From Flavobacterium sp. NRK F7 (lineage in GTDB: Bacteria > Bacteroidota > Bacteroidia > Flavobacteriales > Flavobacteriaceae), in assembly GCF_024054195.1 (NCBI RefSeq), contig NZ_JAMXLB010000001.1:3302737-3366736 (forward strand): DNA of 64,000 bases. The letters are read 5' to 3'. Numbering within the stretch: position 1 is the first letter of the stretch; each line of letters opens with the position of its first letter. This document shows positions 26,947 to 35,845 of this stretch, piece by piece. The translations under genes were made by a program, and so were the position numbers. The notes beneath the pieces are model-generated. The model did not search any database. It saw only the letters and a program-made list of their open reading frames with translations, and was not told where the DNA came from.

Positions 26947-27708
26947 ATGAAAAAAGCTTTTTTTATACTTTTTCTCTTTTTGTTTCAATTAGCAAAAGCA
27001 CAGCATGAAAATTATATAACACTATCAACAAAACTAGTAGAAGCGATACAATTGCAACATACTTCAGAAGTAGAAGCATATATCAATCAAATTGCAACTG
27101 TAGATGAAGCAGTACTATTAAAGCAATTAAATTCTGATGCAACTAAAAAGACTTTTTTTATTAATTTATATAATTCTCTTGTTATTTATGCCTTACGAAA
27201 AGACCCTAGTTTGTATCAAGACAGAGGCTCTTTTTTTAGCACCAAACGATTTAAATTAGCTGGAAACAGTATCAGTTTAGACAACATTGAACACGATTAT
27301 TTAAGACATTCGAGTGTAAAATGGGGTTTGGGTATTTTTCATAAAATTTTTCCGAGTTGTCTAGAAAAAAAATTAAGAGTGGATAAAGTAGATTGGCGCA
27401 TCCATTTTAGTTTGAATTGTGGAGCTAAAAGTTGCCCTCCTGTTTTTGCTTATTCTTTAGAAAATATTGAAACCGAAATGAAGGAATCTTCAAAAAAATA
27501 TTTAGAAAAAAACACTACTTATAATAAAGAGAAAAAGGAATTGTTTGTACCCGTTTTAATGAGTTGGTTTAGAAATGATTTTGGTAACAAGAGAGGAGTA
27601 AAACGAATTTGTAAAGAATTTAATATTATTGCAGAAAATGATAACCCTTCTATTTCTTACAACAGTTATGATTGGACGTTAGACATTAATAACTTTAGGA
27701 AAAATTAG
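26947..27708 (+). CDS. Secreted DUF547 protein
   Basis: A protein of 253 residues with a Sec signal (MKKAFFILFLFLFQLAKAQ). DUF547 landmarks are KTFFINLYNSLVIYALRKDP, ISLDNIEHDYLR, then DWRIHFSLNCGAKSCPPVFA with the conserved N-C-G-x-x-S-C-P core. It is likely periplasmic; function is unknown. It ends in TAG, after which the same reading frame stays open into the acyltransferase gene. Confidence 0.88.
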   Translation: MKKAFFILFLFLFQLAKAQHENYITLSTKLVEAIQLQHTSEVEAYINQIATVDEAVLLKQLNSDATKKTFFINLYNSLVIYALRKDPSLYQDRGSFFSTKRFKLAGNSISLDNIEHDYLRHSSVKWGLGIFHKIFPSCLEKKLRVDKVDWRIHFSLNCGAKSCPPVFAYSLENIETEMKESSKKYLEKNTTYNKEKKELFVPVLMSWFRNDFGNKRGVKRICKEFNIIAENDNPSISYNSYDWTLDINNFRKN

Positions 27709-27714
27709 TATCCC

Positions 27715-28662
27715 TTGTATACCATTTTAAAACCAATTATTCGTTTGGCATTGTTCTTTTATAATAAGAATATTCATATTCATTTTGATAAGAGAACAGG
27801 ATGTAATGAACCAAAAATCATAGCATCAAATCATCCCAATTCTTTTTTTGATGCTATAATTATAGCTGTTTTTTATCCGAGACCCATTTATTTTTTAGCA
27901 AGAGGTGATGCTTTCAAAAAACCGTTTATTTCGAAACTACTGAAAGCCCTTCATTTAATTCCCATATACAGAATTAGTGAAGGCCGTAATAATTTAGTAA
28001 AAAACAATGCTACCTTTAAACACTGCATTGAGTTACTGAAACAAGGTGAAACTATTCTTATTTTTTCTGAAGGTATTTGTGTCAACGAATGGAAATTACG
28101 AAGTCTCAAAAAAGGTACTGCCAGACTAGCTTTAATGGCACTTCAAGAAGGTATTTACAAAATTGAGATTCAACCTACTACTATTAATTATTCTTCTTTC
28201 AATGTAGTTCCAAAAAACATACAAGTACATTTTAACGAAGCATTTAAAGCCAATGGAATTTTATATTCTAAAGAAACTGATTTTTATTCCCAATTTAACA
28301 TAAAACTTAAAAAAGGCATTGAAAAAAAACTAATTACAAACAAAAATCATCCTGATTTACAAGAAATTACTTCCTATAAAAACAAAACCCTACAAAAATT
28401 ACTCTTAAGCCTACCCGCATTTATAGGATGGTTTACTCAAAAATGGTTTTACAATAGTATAAAAAAATGGGTCAGTAAAAAAACAAATGATACTGTTTTT
28501 TATGATTCTGTCTTGTTTGGAATGTTGCTACTAACCTATCCCATATTTATTACTTTATGCACAATACTATTCGGAATAGTTTTTGACTATAAAATAGGTC
28601 TTATCGTTTTGTTTTCAATTCCCGTTTCAGGATATTGTTACAAATGGTACCGTTCTATTTAA
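27715..28662 (+). CDS. PlsC-like 1-acyl-glycerol-3-phosphate acyltransferase family protein, TTG start
   Basis: A protein of 315 residues. It has the acyltransferase motif I N-H-P-N-S-F-F-D (catalytic His and Asp), motif II region GDAFKKPFISKLLKALHLIP with YRISEGR, and motif III ILIFSEGIC. Two or three C-terminal hydrophobic segments follow (near FGMLLLTYPIFITLCTILFG). It would acylate a lysophospholipid or related lipid at the inner membrane. No ATG precedes motif I, and TTG at 27715 gives the expected N-terminus (MYTILKPIIR). The frame is continuous with DUF547 apart from TAG and two codons, so translation is probably coupled by re-initiation. Confidence 0.85.
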   Translation: MYTILKPIIRLALFFYNKNIHIHFDKRTGCNEPKIIASNHPNSFFDAIIIAVFYPRPIYFLARGDAFKKPFISKLLKALHLIPIYRISEGRNNLVKNNATFKHCIELLKQGETILIFSEGICVNEWKLRSLKKGTARLALMALQEGIYKIEIQPTTINYSSFNVVPKNIQVHFNEAFKANGILYSKETDFYSQFNIKLKKGIEKKLITNKNHPDLQEITSYKNKTLQKLLLSLPAFIGWFTQKWFYNSIKKWVSKKTNDTVFYDSVLFGMLLLTYPIFITLCTILFGIVFDYKIGLIVLFSIPVSGYCYKWYRSI

Positions 28663-29683
28663 CTTTACTTACAGCAAGCATTTTTATCATCCAATTAGGA
28701 AGTGGCTTCTCTTTATTTCTTTTTCGTAAATCTAAAAACCAACCGTATTTTTTTAAAATAGGCACTTTATGTGTCTCTACTAATTCTATCAAGGTTCCAT
28801 CTGGATCTTCAACGTAACAAAAACGACCTGATGCATTGTCCATTTCAAAGGTATTATGACTATCGACAGTAAAATGAAATTGGTTTTCTGCTACATGCTT
28901 TTTCAAAGCATCCATATCCAAAACATCAAAACATAAATGAATAAAACCACAATCTCCCCAATATCTATTTTTAAAAATGGTTGCTGGTTTCTTTCCTAAC
29001 AATTGTACTAATTCTATAGTTACATCTCCTAATAATGTATTAAAAGCACCTTTCCCAGTAGCCTTTTTATGAAGACCTACTTTTCTGTAAGCATTTTCTC
29101 CCTCAGTTATTACATAATCATACAAAATTGTTGTTAAACCTAAGGTTTTAATATAAAATGGAATCGATTCATCCATGTTGGATACTCCAAAAACAGCCCC
29201 TACAACACCTCCTAAATCATATTTCTTGGAAGAAAACCAATTTGTACTTTCAATTATTTTAAAAGCATTCCCATAGTTATCTTGTAACCAAAAGTAATCG
29301 GGTTGCTCTTTTTCAGATTTAATTTCCGAAATTACTACACTTGTTATTTGTTGTAATCTTCGATAAGAAGCTAGTAAATCATTTGATTTTAATATCGCTG
29401 CGTAAATCCCAATATCTCCAAGTGAATGCAAACCACCATTAATAGGATCTCGATCCAAAAATTGCCAAATTTCAAAACCACCACCTCCTTTTAAATTCAT
29501 TGTCAAGATCGCACGCCTATTAAATACCGCATCACCTGTATATTGAGTCATTAATTTTGCAGGAGCTATATCATCAAAAATAAGCACATCCATACCAAAT
29601 AATGCCTTATACAAATGCATGGCTTCCGTGGCATTTTTAACTCCAATTCCTACTTGTTGTATTCCTGATAAAAAATGATGCAT
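28655..29683 (-). CDS. Two-domain VOC (glyoxalase-fold) protein
   Basis: About 342 residues from the ATG at 29683 (MHHFLSGIQQVGIGV); the upstream 23 codons overlap the SDR gene and are unlikely. Two VOC modules are visible: residues about 5-140 (GIGVKNATEAMHLYKALFG with FEIWQF) and about 165-320 (VFGVSNMDESIPFYIKTLGL, then GFIHLCFDVLDM and YVEDPDGTLIELVE). The end motif with Glu in I-E-L-V-E is a typical metal ligand. It could be a dioxygenase, isomerase or lyase; the substrate is unknown. It lies right after the SDR gene and probably in one operon with it and the TIGR04283 glycosyltransferase. Confidence 0.82.
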   Translation of the reverse strand: MHHFLSGIQQVGIGVKNATEAMHLYKALFGMDVLIFDDIAPAKLMTQYTGDAVFNRRAILTMNLKGGGGFEIWQFLDRDPINGGLHSLGDIGIYAAILKSNDLLASYRRLQQITSVVISEIKSEKEQPDYFWLQDNYGNAFKIIESTNWFSSKKYDLGGVVGAVFGVSNMDESIPFYIKTLGLTTILYDYVITEGENAYRKVGLHKKATGKGAFNTLLGDVTIELVQLLGKKPATIFKNRYWGDCGFIHLCFDVLDMDALKKHVAENQFHFTVDSHNTFEMDNASGRFCYVEDPDGTLIELVETHKVPILKKYGWFLDLRKRNKEKPLPNWMIKMLAVSKVK

Positions 29684-29685
29684 AC

Positions 29686-30483
29686 TTATCTTTTTAGTCC
29701 TGTTTTGTGGGCAATTTTTAAATATAAATTTGGAAAAAACCACCAAATCCATAATAATAATCGTTCGGGCTTACCAATATAAATTGTTTTTTTGTTTGCT
29801 TTCAATCCTTGAATAATTTGCAAAACACATAGCTGAACCGACATTCCTACCTTGTTATTGGCATCTTCCACTCCAGCTTGAACACCTGTACCAGTAAGTG
29901 CATTTTTTGATATTGCAGTATCAATTCTACCTGGAAACACAAGTGTAAGGTTTACCTTGGAATCATATAATTCGGTTTGTAACGTTTCCAAATATCCTTT
30001 TATCGCATGTTTGCTAGCCGCATAACCCGATCGCAATGGAAACCCCATCAAGCCTGCTATACTACTTATTACAACTAAATTTCCTGAATCGTTTTTCTTA
30101 AAATGAGGTAAAATAGCTTGAGAAATAGCTACTGGAGCAAAATAATTAAGTTGCATTAATTTTTGGTAAACTGAAAAATCAGTTTCAACTCCTAAAGACC
30201 GTTGACTAATTCCAGCACATTGAATAACAGCATCAATTTTCCCTTCCAATGAAATGGCTTGTTCCACTAGTTGTGGTATTGCTTCAATATTCATTAAATC
30301 ATACGCTAAAATATGACTTGTTACACCTTGTACTTGTAAATCTTTTTGAATTAATTCTAATTCTGCTCTATTTCTAGAAGTCATAATTATGATTGCCTCC
30401 AATTTTGCCAATTGATAAACCAATTCTTTTCCTATTCCTGAAGAAGCTCCTGTTATCCAAATTACTTTTCCTTTAAAATGCAT
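29686..30483 (-). CDS. Short-chain dehydrogenase/reductase
   Basis: A protein of 265 residues. The cofactor motif is GKVIWITGASSGIGKEL; N-A-G is replaced by Q-C-A-G-I-S; the active site is VVISSIAGLMG with YAASKHAIKGYLE (Tyr and Lys). The shape, including a C-terminal hydrophobic WIWWFFPNLYLK, resembles the DHRS7-like branch that acts on lipophilic substrates at membranes. It overlaps the glycosyltransferase gene upstream by 11 bases and is followed closely by the VOC gene. Confidence 0.88.
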   Translation of the reverse strand: MHFKGKVIWITGASSGIGKELVYQLAKLEAIIIMTSRNRAELELIQKDLQVQGVTSHILAYDLMNIEAIPQLVEQAISLEGKIDAVIQCAGISQRSLGVETDFSVYQKLMQLNYFAPVAISQAILPHFKKNDSGNLVVISSIAGLMGFPLRSGYAASKHAIKGYLETLQTELYDSKVNLTLVFPGRIDTAISKNALTGTGVQAGVEDANNKVGMSVQLCVLQIIQGLKANKKTIYIGKPERLLLWIWWFFPNLYLKIAHKTGLKR

Positions 30484-31177
30484 TCGCTCGGTATTTTAAT
30501 AAATTATGATAGGTTGCAATCATTTCTTCTTGACTGGCTCCAGTTCGGTACATTTTGACAATTTTAAGATTTGCTAACTGTACTTTAAGCCAACTATTTT
30601 CATCATATTTTCTGGCAGACACCAGAGTTGCTTTTGGAATTAACTTGAATTTACCTTGTTTCCAAATACGCTCCAAAAAATCATAGTCTTCCATGATTAA
30701 CATTTCTTCTTTAAAAGTACCCGCTTTTTCCCAAAGTGCTTTTGTAACGAATATGGTTTGATCTCCACCTCTAAAGAAAAGATAGTTGAACCGCGTAAAA
30801 AAAGAATTGATTTTTAGTATCGACTTATTACTATCAAATTTAAAGCGAAAACTACCGCAATTAAAATTTGAATGGAGAGCTTTTTGAATATCCTCAAAAA
30901 ATGTGGATACAGGTAAACTATCTGCATGTACAAAATAATAAACATTACCAACCGCTTGTTGAACACCAAAATTCATTTGACCCGCTCTGCCTTTTACAGG
31001 GGATATAAAAGTTTTGGCCCCTAAAGAAGAGGCTTTAGATAGGGTATTATCTTCACTGCCAGCATCTACAACAATAATCTCAAAAGAGTTATTGTTGCAG
31101 TGCTTTTGTAAGTGTTGAATTAATTTTTGAATATTATTCTCTTCGTTGTAAGTAGGAATAATAATACTTAAATACAT
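30473..31177 (-). CDS. TIGR04283-type GT2 glycosyltransferase
   Basis: A protein of 234 residues. The GT2 fold is clear from YLSIIIPTYNEENNIQKLI and VVDAGSEDNTL. The hallmark KGRAGQMNFGVQQA is specific to the TIGR04283 family, sometimes named for arsenosugar synthesis. The D-x-D equivalent is HADSLP, and IMEDYDFLERI is the ED catalytic region. The donor and acceptor are unknown; the arsenosugar name comes from cyanobacterial neighbourhoods and is not supported here. It is the first gene of a three-gene minus-strand run with the SDR and VOC genes. Confidence 0.88.
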   Translation of the reverse strand: MYLSIIIPTYNEENNIQKLIQHLQKHCNNNSFEIIVVDAGSEDNTLSKASSLGAKTFISPVKGRAGQMNFGVQQAVGNVYYFVHADSLPVSTFFEDIQKALHSNFNCGSFRFKFDSNKSILKINSFFTRFNYLFFRGGDQTIFVTKALWEKAGTFKEEMLIMEDYDFLERIWKQGKFKLIPKATLVSARKYDENSWLKVQLANLKIVKMYRTGASQEEMIATYHNLLKYRANAF

Positions 31178-31232
31178 ATATATTTTTTTTAAGCTTTATT
31201 CCATTTACGAATAAAAGTGTGTTGTGGTTTTT

Positions 31233-33428
31233 TTAATTAGCTACTTCACTAATAAATTTGATGCGCATTAAACGTAATTCTTCTGTATCATAATCCCCAT
31301 CAAACTCTTTCAATGCATCTTTAATATTGTCTGATTCCGATTCCATAAAATAGTCATGAATTTCTTCTTGTTGATCTTCATCTAAGATATCGTCAATCCA
31401 ATAATTGATATTTAATTTGGTTCCAGAATAGACAATTTGTTCCATTTCTTTCAACAAACCATCCATATCTAAACCTTTAGCTTTCGCAATGTCATCTAAA
31501 GCTAATTTTCGATCTACATTTTGAATGATATACAATTTTAATCCAGAATTAGCTCCTGTAGATTTAACCACCAAATCATCCGGTCGAATAATATCGTTAT
31601 CTTCCACATAACGAGCAATTAATTCCACAAAATCTTTTCCATATTTTTTGGCTTTTCCTTCACCTACTCCATGAATATTCCCTAATTCTTCAATTGAAAT
31701 AGGGTATTTTAAAGCCATGTCTTCTAATGAAGGGTCTTGAAAAACAACAAATGGAGGTACTCCTAATTTTTTGGCTACTTTTTTTCTTAAATCTTTCAAC
31801 ATACTCATTAAAGCTTCGTCTGTTGTTCCAGAAGATTTAGACGCCGCCACGATATTTTCGTCATCCGTTTCACTATACTCGTGATCTTCAGACATCATAA
31901 AACTTTCAGGCTTCTTAATAAAATCTTTTCCTTTTTCGGTTATTTTGATGACACCATAAGTTTCAATATCCTTTTTGATATATCCAGAAACTAAAACTTG
32001 ACGAATTAAAGCCATCCAATAACGATCATCAAAAGCACTACCTTTTCCAAAAAAAGACTGATTATCTAATTTATGAGCTTTCACAACAGCGTTTATTTTA
32101 CCAGTGAGCACTAAAATAATTTCCTTAGCTTTAAATTGTTCTTTTGTTTCTTTGATTACCGTTAGTAATAATTGTACTTGCTCTTTTGCTTCAACTTTCT
32201 TCTTAGGATTTCTCACATTATCATCCATGTCAGCTCCTTCACCATTTTCTAAATCAAATTCCTCGCCGAAATAATGCAGTAAATATTTTCTTCTAGACAT
32301 CGATGTTTCGGCATAAGCCACCACTTCTTGCAACAATGCATAACCAATTTCTTGTTCGGCTAAAGGTTTGCCCGCCATAAACTTTTCAAGTTTTTCAATG
32401 TCTTTGTACGAATAATAAGCCAAACAATGTCCTTCTCCTCCATCACGACCTGCTCTACCAGTCTCTTGGTAATAACTTTCTAATGATTTTGGTATATCAT
32501 GATGGATTACAAAACGAACATCGGGTTTATCGATTCCCATTCCAAAAGCAATCGTAGCTACCACCACATCCACATCTTCCATTAAAAACATGTCCTGATG
32601 TTTCGCACGTGTTTTAGCATCTAATCCGGCATGATAGGGAACTGCACTTATGCCGTTAACTTGCAATAATTGTGCAATTTCTTCAACCTTCTTTCTACTC
32701 AAACAATAAATTACCCCTGATTTACCTTTATTTTGTTTGATAAAACGAATGATATCACTTTCTATGTTTTTTGTTTTTGGGCGTACTTCATAAAATAGAT
32801 TCGGTCTATTAAAGGACGCTTTAAAAGTGTTTGCATTAGGCATATCCAAATTTTTCAAGATATCTTCTTGCACTTTTGGGGTTGCAGTTGCTGTTAAACC
32901 AATAATTGGAATATCACCTAATTGCTTGATAATAAATTTTAAATTTCTGTATTCTGGTCTAAAATCATGTCCCCATTCTGAGATACAATGCGCTTCATCA
33001 ATAGCAACAAAAGAGAGTTTCACCCCTCTTAAAAATTGTATATACTCTTCTTTGGTTAAGGATTCTGGTGCCACATACAACAGTTTGGTTATTCCTGATG
33101 TAATGTCACTTTTTACTTTATTAATTTCTGTTTTGGTTAATGAAGAATTTAATACATGGGCAATACCCGATTCGGAACTGATACCTCTAATGGCATCCAC
33201 TTGGTTCTTCATTAAAGCGATAAGAGGAGATACAACAATAGCAGTACCTTCTAAAACTAGCGCAGGAAGTTGATAGCATAGTGATTTTCCTCCACCCGTA
33301 GGCATAATTACAAAAGTATTATTTCCATAAATAATACTATTAACAACTTGTTCTTGAAGTCCTTTGAATTGGTTAAACCCGAAATATTTTTTTAATTCTT
33401 TGTGTAAATCAATTTCGTTTGGTTTCAT
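31233..33428 (-). CDS. recQ: RecQ-type DNA helicase lacking the zinc cysteines
   Basis: A protein of 731 residues. SF2 helicase motifs are MPTGGGKSL (Lys48), D144-E-A-H147, GLTATATP, and motif VI QETGRAGRDG. The RecQ C-terminal domain follows (YAETSMSRRKYLLHYFGEEF), then an HRDC domain (about 520-610, with FVVFQDPSLEDMA and IHGVGEGKAKKYG) and a C-terminal extension of about 110 residues. In E. coli RecQ four Cys bind zinc here; in this protein residues 376-404 contain none. It unwinds DNA during repair and recombination. It is transcribed divergently from kdsD. Confidence 0.93.
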   Translation of the reverse strand: MKPNEIDLHKELKKYFGFNQFKGLQEQVVNSIIYGNNTFVIMPTGGGKSLCYQLPALVLEGTAIVVSPLIALMKNQVDAIRGISSESGIAHVLNSSLTKTEINKVKSDITSGITKLLYVAPESLTKEEYIQFLRGVKLSFVAIDEAHCISEWGHDFRPEYRNLKFIIKQLGDIPIIGLTATATPKVQEDILKNLDMPNANTFKASFNRPNLFYEVRPKTKNIESDIIRFIKQNKGKSGVIYCLSRKKVEEIAQLLQVNGISAVPYHAGLDAKTRAKHQDMFLMEDVDVVVATIAFGMGIDKPDVRFVIHHDIPKSLESYYQETGRAGRDGGEGHCLAYYSYKDIEKLEKFMAGKPLAEQEIGYALLQEVVAYAETSMSRRKYLLHYFGEEFDLENGEGADMDDNVRNPKKKVEAKEQVQLLLTVIKETKEQFKAKEIILVLTGKINAVVKAHKLDNQSFFGKGSAFDDRYWMALIRQVLVSGYIKKDIETYGVIKITEKGKDFIKKPESFMMSEDHEYSETDDENIVAASKSSGTTDEALMSMLKDLRKKVAKKLGVPPFVVFQDPSLEDMALKYPISIEELGNIHGVGEGKAKKYGKDFVELIARYVEDNDIIRPDDLVVKSTGANSGLKLYIIQNVDRKLALDDIAKAKGLDMDGLLKEMEQIVYSGTKLNINYWIDDILDEDQQEEIHDYFMESESDNIKDALKEFDGDYDTEELRLMRIKFISEVAN

Positions 33429-33450
33429 TCTCTATTAATATGATTTTACC

Positions 33451-33466
33451 TAAATTTGCAAACATA
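33451..33466. promoter_or_regulatory. Abutting divergent -7 elements of recQ and kdsD
   Basis: TAAATTTG on the plus strand (33451-33458) abuts TATGTTTG on the minus strand (33466-33459). Each matches TAnnTTTG. The -33 partners are weak: TTTG for recQ lies about 24 bases away, and none at normal distance is seen for kdsD. If used, the two polymerases would compete for the same DNA. Confidence 0.45.
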
Positions 33467-33514
33467 AAGATACAATTTTCTTTAAAAAAACAAAACATTA
33501 ATCTATTTAATACT

Positions 33515-34480
33515 TTGGACACAACAACAACCATTTTAAATTCGGCAAGAAACACTATTTTAATAGAAAGTAAGAGTATTGCTAATTTAACAGAGTATCT
33601 TACAGAAGATTTTGCAAAAGCGACTGAAATCATTTATAAATCAAAGGGAAGACTAGTAATTACGGGCATTGGAAAGAGTGCTATTATTGCTCAAAAAATA
33701 GTAGCTACATTGAATTCAACAGGAACACCTTCCGTCTTTCTTCATGCAGCAGAAGCCGTTCATGGCGATTTAGGAATGGTTTTACCAGATGATGTTATCA
33801 TTTGTATTTCCAAAAGTGGTAATAGCCCAGAAATAAAAGTTTTAGTTCCTCTTCTAAAACGTTTTGGTAACATTTTAATTGGTATGACAGCCGATTTAAA
33901 TTCATTTTTAGGAAAAGAATCGCATTATGTTTTACATGCATATGTAGAAAGTGAAGCTTGTCCTAATAATTTAGCACCTACAAATAGTACCACTGCACAA
34001 TTGGTTTTAGGTGATGCTTTAGCGGTTGCTTTAATGGAACTTCGAAATTTTAAAAGCGAAGATTTTGCTATTTATCACCCTGGTGGTGCTTTAGGTAAAA
34101 AATTATTATTACGTGTGAAAGACATGTTAGATACCAGACATACACCGCAAGTTGCTCCAAATGCAAGTATAAAAGAAGTAATTGTAGAAATTTCAGAAAA
34201 ACGATTAGGAGTTACAGCTGTTATTGAAGCAGGGAAAGTTATTGGAATAATTACGGATGGAGATATTCGTAGAATGTTGAATACGAATGATACTTTTACG
34301 CATTTACAAGCAAAAGACATCATGACTCACAATCCAAAAAACATATCATCTTCAATCTTAGTTGCTGATGCTTTAAGTATCTTAGAAAACAATGCCATTA
34401 CCCAATTGGTTGTGATAGATGATGGTGTTTACAAAGGAATTTTACATTTACATGATATTTTAAAAGAAGGAATTGTATAA
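33515..34480 (+). CDS. kdsD: Arabinose-5-phosphate isomerase, KdsD/KpsF type, TTG start
   Basis: From TTG at 33515 the protein has 321 residues, close to the family's usual length. An SIS domain carries ITGIGKSAIIAQKI, FLHAAEAVHGDLGM and ICISKSGNSPEI. A pair of CBS domains follows (about 200-321, with GVTAVIEAGKVIGIITDGDI and the end ITQLVVIDDGVYKGILH). The frame is open to 33419, but those 32 residues overlap recQ's start and lie upstream of the predicted transcription start. The enzyme makes arabinose-5-phosphate for Kdo and thus lipid A core synthesis. It is coupled to tatC by a TAATG overlap. Confidence 0.9.
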   Translation: MDTTTTILNSARNTILIESKSIANLTEYLTEDFAKATEIIYKSKGRLVITGIGKSAIIAQKIVATLNSTGTPSVFLHAAEAVHGDLGMVLPDDVIICISKSGNSPEIKVLVPLLKRFGNILIGMTADLNSFLGKESHYVLHAYVESEACPNNLAPTNSTTAQLVLGDALAVALMELRNFKSEDFAIYHPGGALGKKLLLRVKDMLDTRHTPQVAPNASIKEVIVEISEKRLGVTAVIEAGKVIGIITDGDIRRMLNTNDTFTHLQAKDIMTHNPKNISSSILVADALSILENNAITQLVVIDDGVYKGILHLHDILKEGIV

Positions 34481-35304
34481 TGGCAAAGAAAAATTTAGGC
34501 GAGATGTCTTTTTTAGATCATCTTGAAGAATTAAGATGGTTATTAATAAGAAGTACTATTGCAATTTTAGCTTGTTCTGTAGTTGCTTTTTTCTTCAGTG
34601 ATTTTGTTTTTGACCAAATTCTTTTTGGTCCTAAAAACCCAGATTTTTTTACGTACCAATTCTTCTGTGATTTAGCACAAAAATTTGGTTTAGATAAAAG
34701 TCTATGTGTAACTGAAATTAATCTACCCATTCAAAACAGAGAAATGGGTGGTCAATTTTCGATACACATGTGGACTTCGATTACCGTTGGATTCATCATC
34801 TCCTTCCCTTTTGTTTTATGGCAAATATGGAAATTTATTAGTCCTGCTTTATATGAAAATGAAAAAAAATATGCAGCTGCTTTTATTATCATTTCCTCAT
34901 TATTATTCTTTATAGGTGTTTTATTTGGCTATTATCTTATTGCTCCTTTATCAGTTCAATTTTTTGCCAGTTATATTGTAAGTCCGGAAATCAATAATTC
35001 TATAGATATAACTTCCTATATCAGTTTGATGAAAACGTCAACAGTAGCGAGTGGTTTATTATTTGAGTTGCCTATTATTATCTATTTTTTAACCAAAATA
35101 GGCTTGGTAACTCCTCAATTTTTAAGAAAATACAGAAAATATACATTAGTCATTGTATTGATTTTATCTGCTATTATTACACCGCCAGATGTATTCAGTC
35201 AGATTATCGTTTCAATTCCAATTATGTTACTGTATGAGATTAGTATTTTTATAAGTGCTGCCGTAGTAAAAAAACAAAGTACAACAACCGATTTAACAAC
35301 CTAA
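34480..35304 (+). CDS. tatC: Twin-arginine translocase subunit TatC
   Basis: A protein of 274 residues with six hydrophobic segments. Family landmarks are the N-terminal MSFLDHLEELRWLLIRSTIA, the loop region with FISPALYENEKKY, and the late IITPPDVFSQIIVSIPIMLL. TatC recognises twin-arginine signals on folded proteins at the inner membrane; the DUF1501 protein in this window is a plausible client. It begins inside the kdsD stop and is followed after three bases by the AhpD-like gene. TatA is not in the window. Confidence 0.96.
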   Translation: MAKKNLGEMSFLDHLEELRWLLIRSTIAILACSVVAFFFSDFVFDQILFGPKNPDFFTYQFFCDLAQKFGLDKSLCVTEINLPIQNREMGGQFSIHMWTSITVGFIISFPFVLWQIWKFISPALYENEKKYAAAFIIISSLLFFIGVLFGYYLIAPLSVQFFASYIVSPEINNSIDITSYISLMKTSTVASGLLFELPIIIYFLTKIGLVTPQFLRKYRKYTLVIVLILSAIITPPDVFSQIIVSIPIMLLYEISIFISAAVVKKQSTTTDLTT

Positions 35305-35307
35305 TTT

Positions 35308-35652
35308 ATGTCAAATTTAGTCCAAGAATTTAATGACTATCGTGCTAAAATGAATGAAAAATTATTAGCCGATAACAACAAAGTAATCAAAAGAATTTTC
35401 AATGTTGACACCAATGCATATATGGCAGGTGCTTTAGACGTTAAAACCAAAGAACTTCTAGGTTTAGTCGCTTCTGCAGTTTTGCGTTGTGACGATTGTA
35501 TCAAATACCATTTAGAAACTTCATATAAAGAAGGTATTACAAAAGAAGAAATGATGGAAGCTATGGGAATTGCAACTTTAGTAGGTGGTACCATTGTTAT
35601 TCCTCATTTAAGAAGAGCTTACGAGTTTTGGGAAGCTTTGGAAGAAAATTAA
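35308..35652 (+). CDS. Carboxymuconolactone-decarboxylase/AhpD-like protein
   Basis: A protein of 114 residues, helical. The redox or active-site motif is RCDDCIKYHLETSYKEG (C-x-x-C followed by His two residues later), the AhpD-like arrangement, and MEAMGIATLVGGT follows. Such proteins are alkylhydroperoxidase-like or decarboxylases; with C-x-x-C-x-x-x-H a redox role is more likely. It sits between tatC and lptB, probably as the last gene of the kdsD-tatC run. Confidence 0.88.
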   Translation: MSNLVQEFNDYRAKMNEKLLADNNKVIKRIFNVDTNAYMAGALDVKTKELLGLVASAVLRCDDCIKYHLETSYKEGITKEEMMEAMGIATLVGGTIVIPHLRRAYEFWEALEEN

Positions 35653-35803
35653 TTTTTAATGTGAACTTGTGTCAATGAAACAATAGAAAATTTACTGATT
35701 AAAAATTGACTAATTCTTCCATTTACACTACCAAAAATGTTAATCAAATAACAATAAAAGTTGAACTCACATTAAATTTTATATTTTTACACATTCGTTA
35801 GTA

Positions 35804-35837
35804 AATTGACACAGTGACATATTGTCTAATTGACACA
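35804..35837. repeat. Degenerate short repeats before lptB
   Basis: AATTGACACA occurs at 35804-35813 and again at 35828-35837, 24 bases apart, within a run of related words (GTGACATATTG, GTCTAATTGAC). Similar strings of TGACA/TGATAA words precede genes in other Flavobacteria. It ends eight bases before the lptB ATG, so it lies in the leader. The remaining part of the 193-base gap is AT-rich and has no other feature. Confidence 0.4.
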
Positions 35838-35845
35838 TTATCAAA

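Noticed and set aside
33419..33514. Longer N-terminus for KdsD
   Set aside because: Overlaps the recQ start, lies upstream of the likely transcription start and gives a protein longer than the family.
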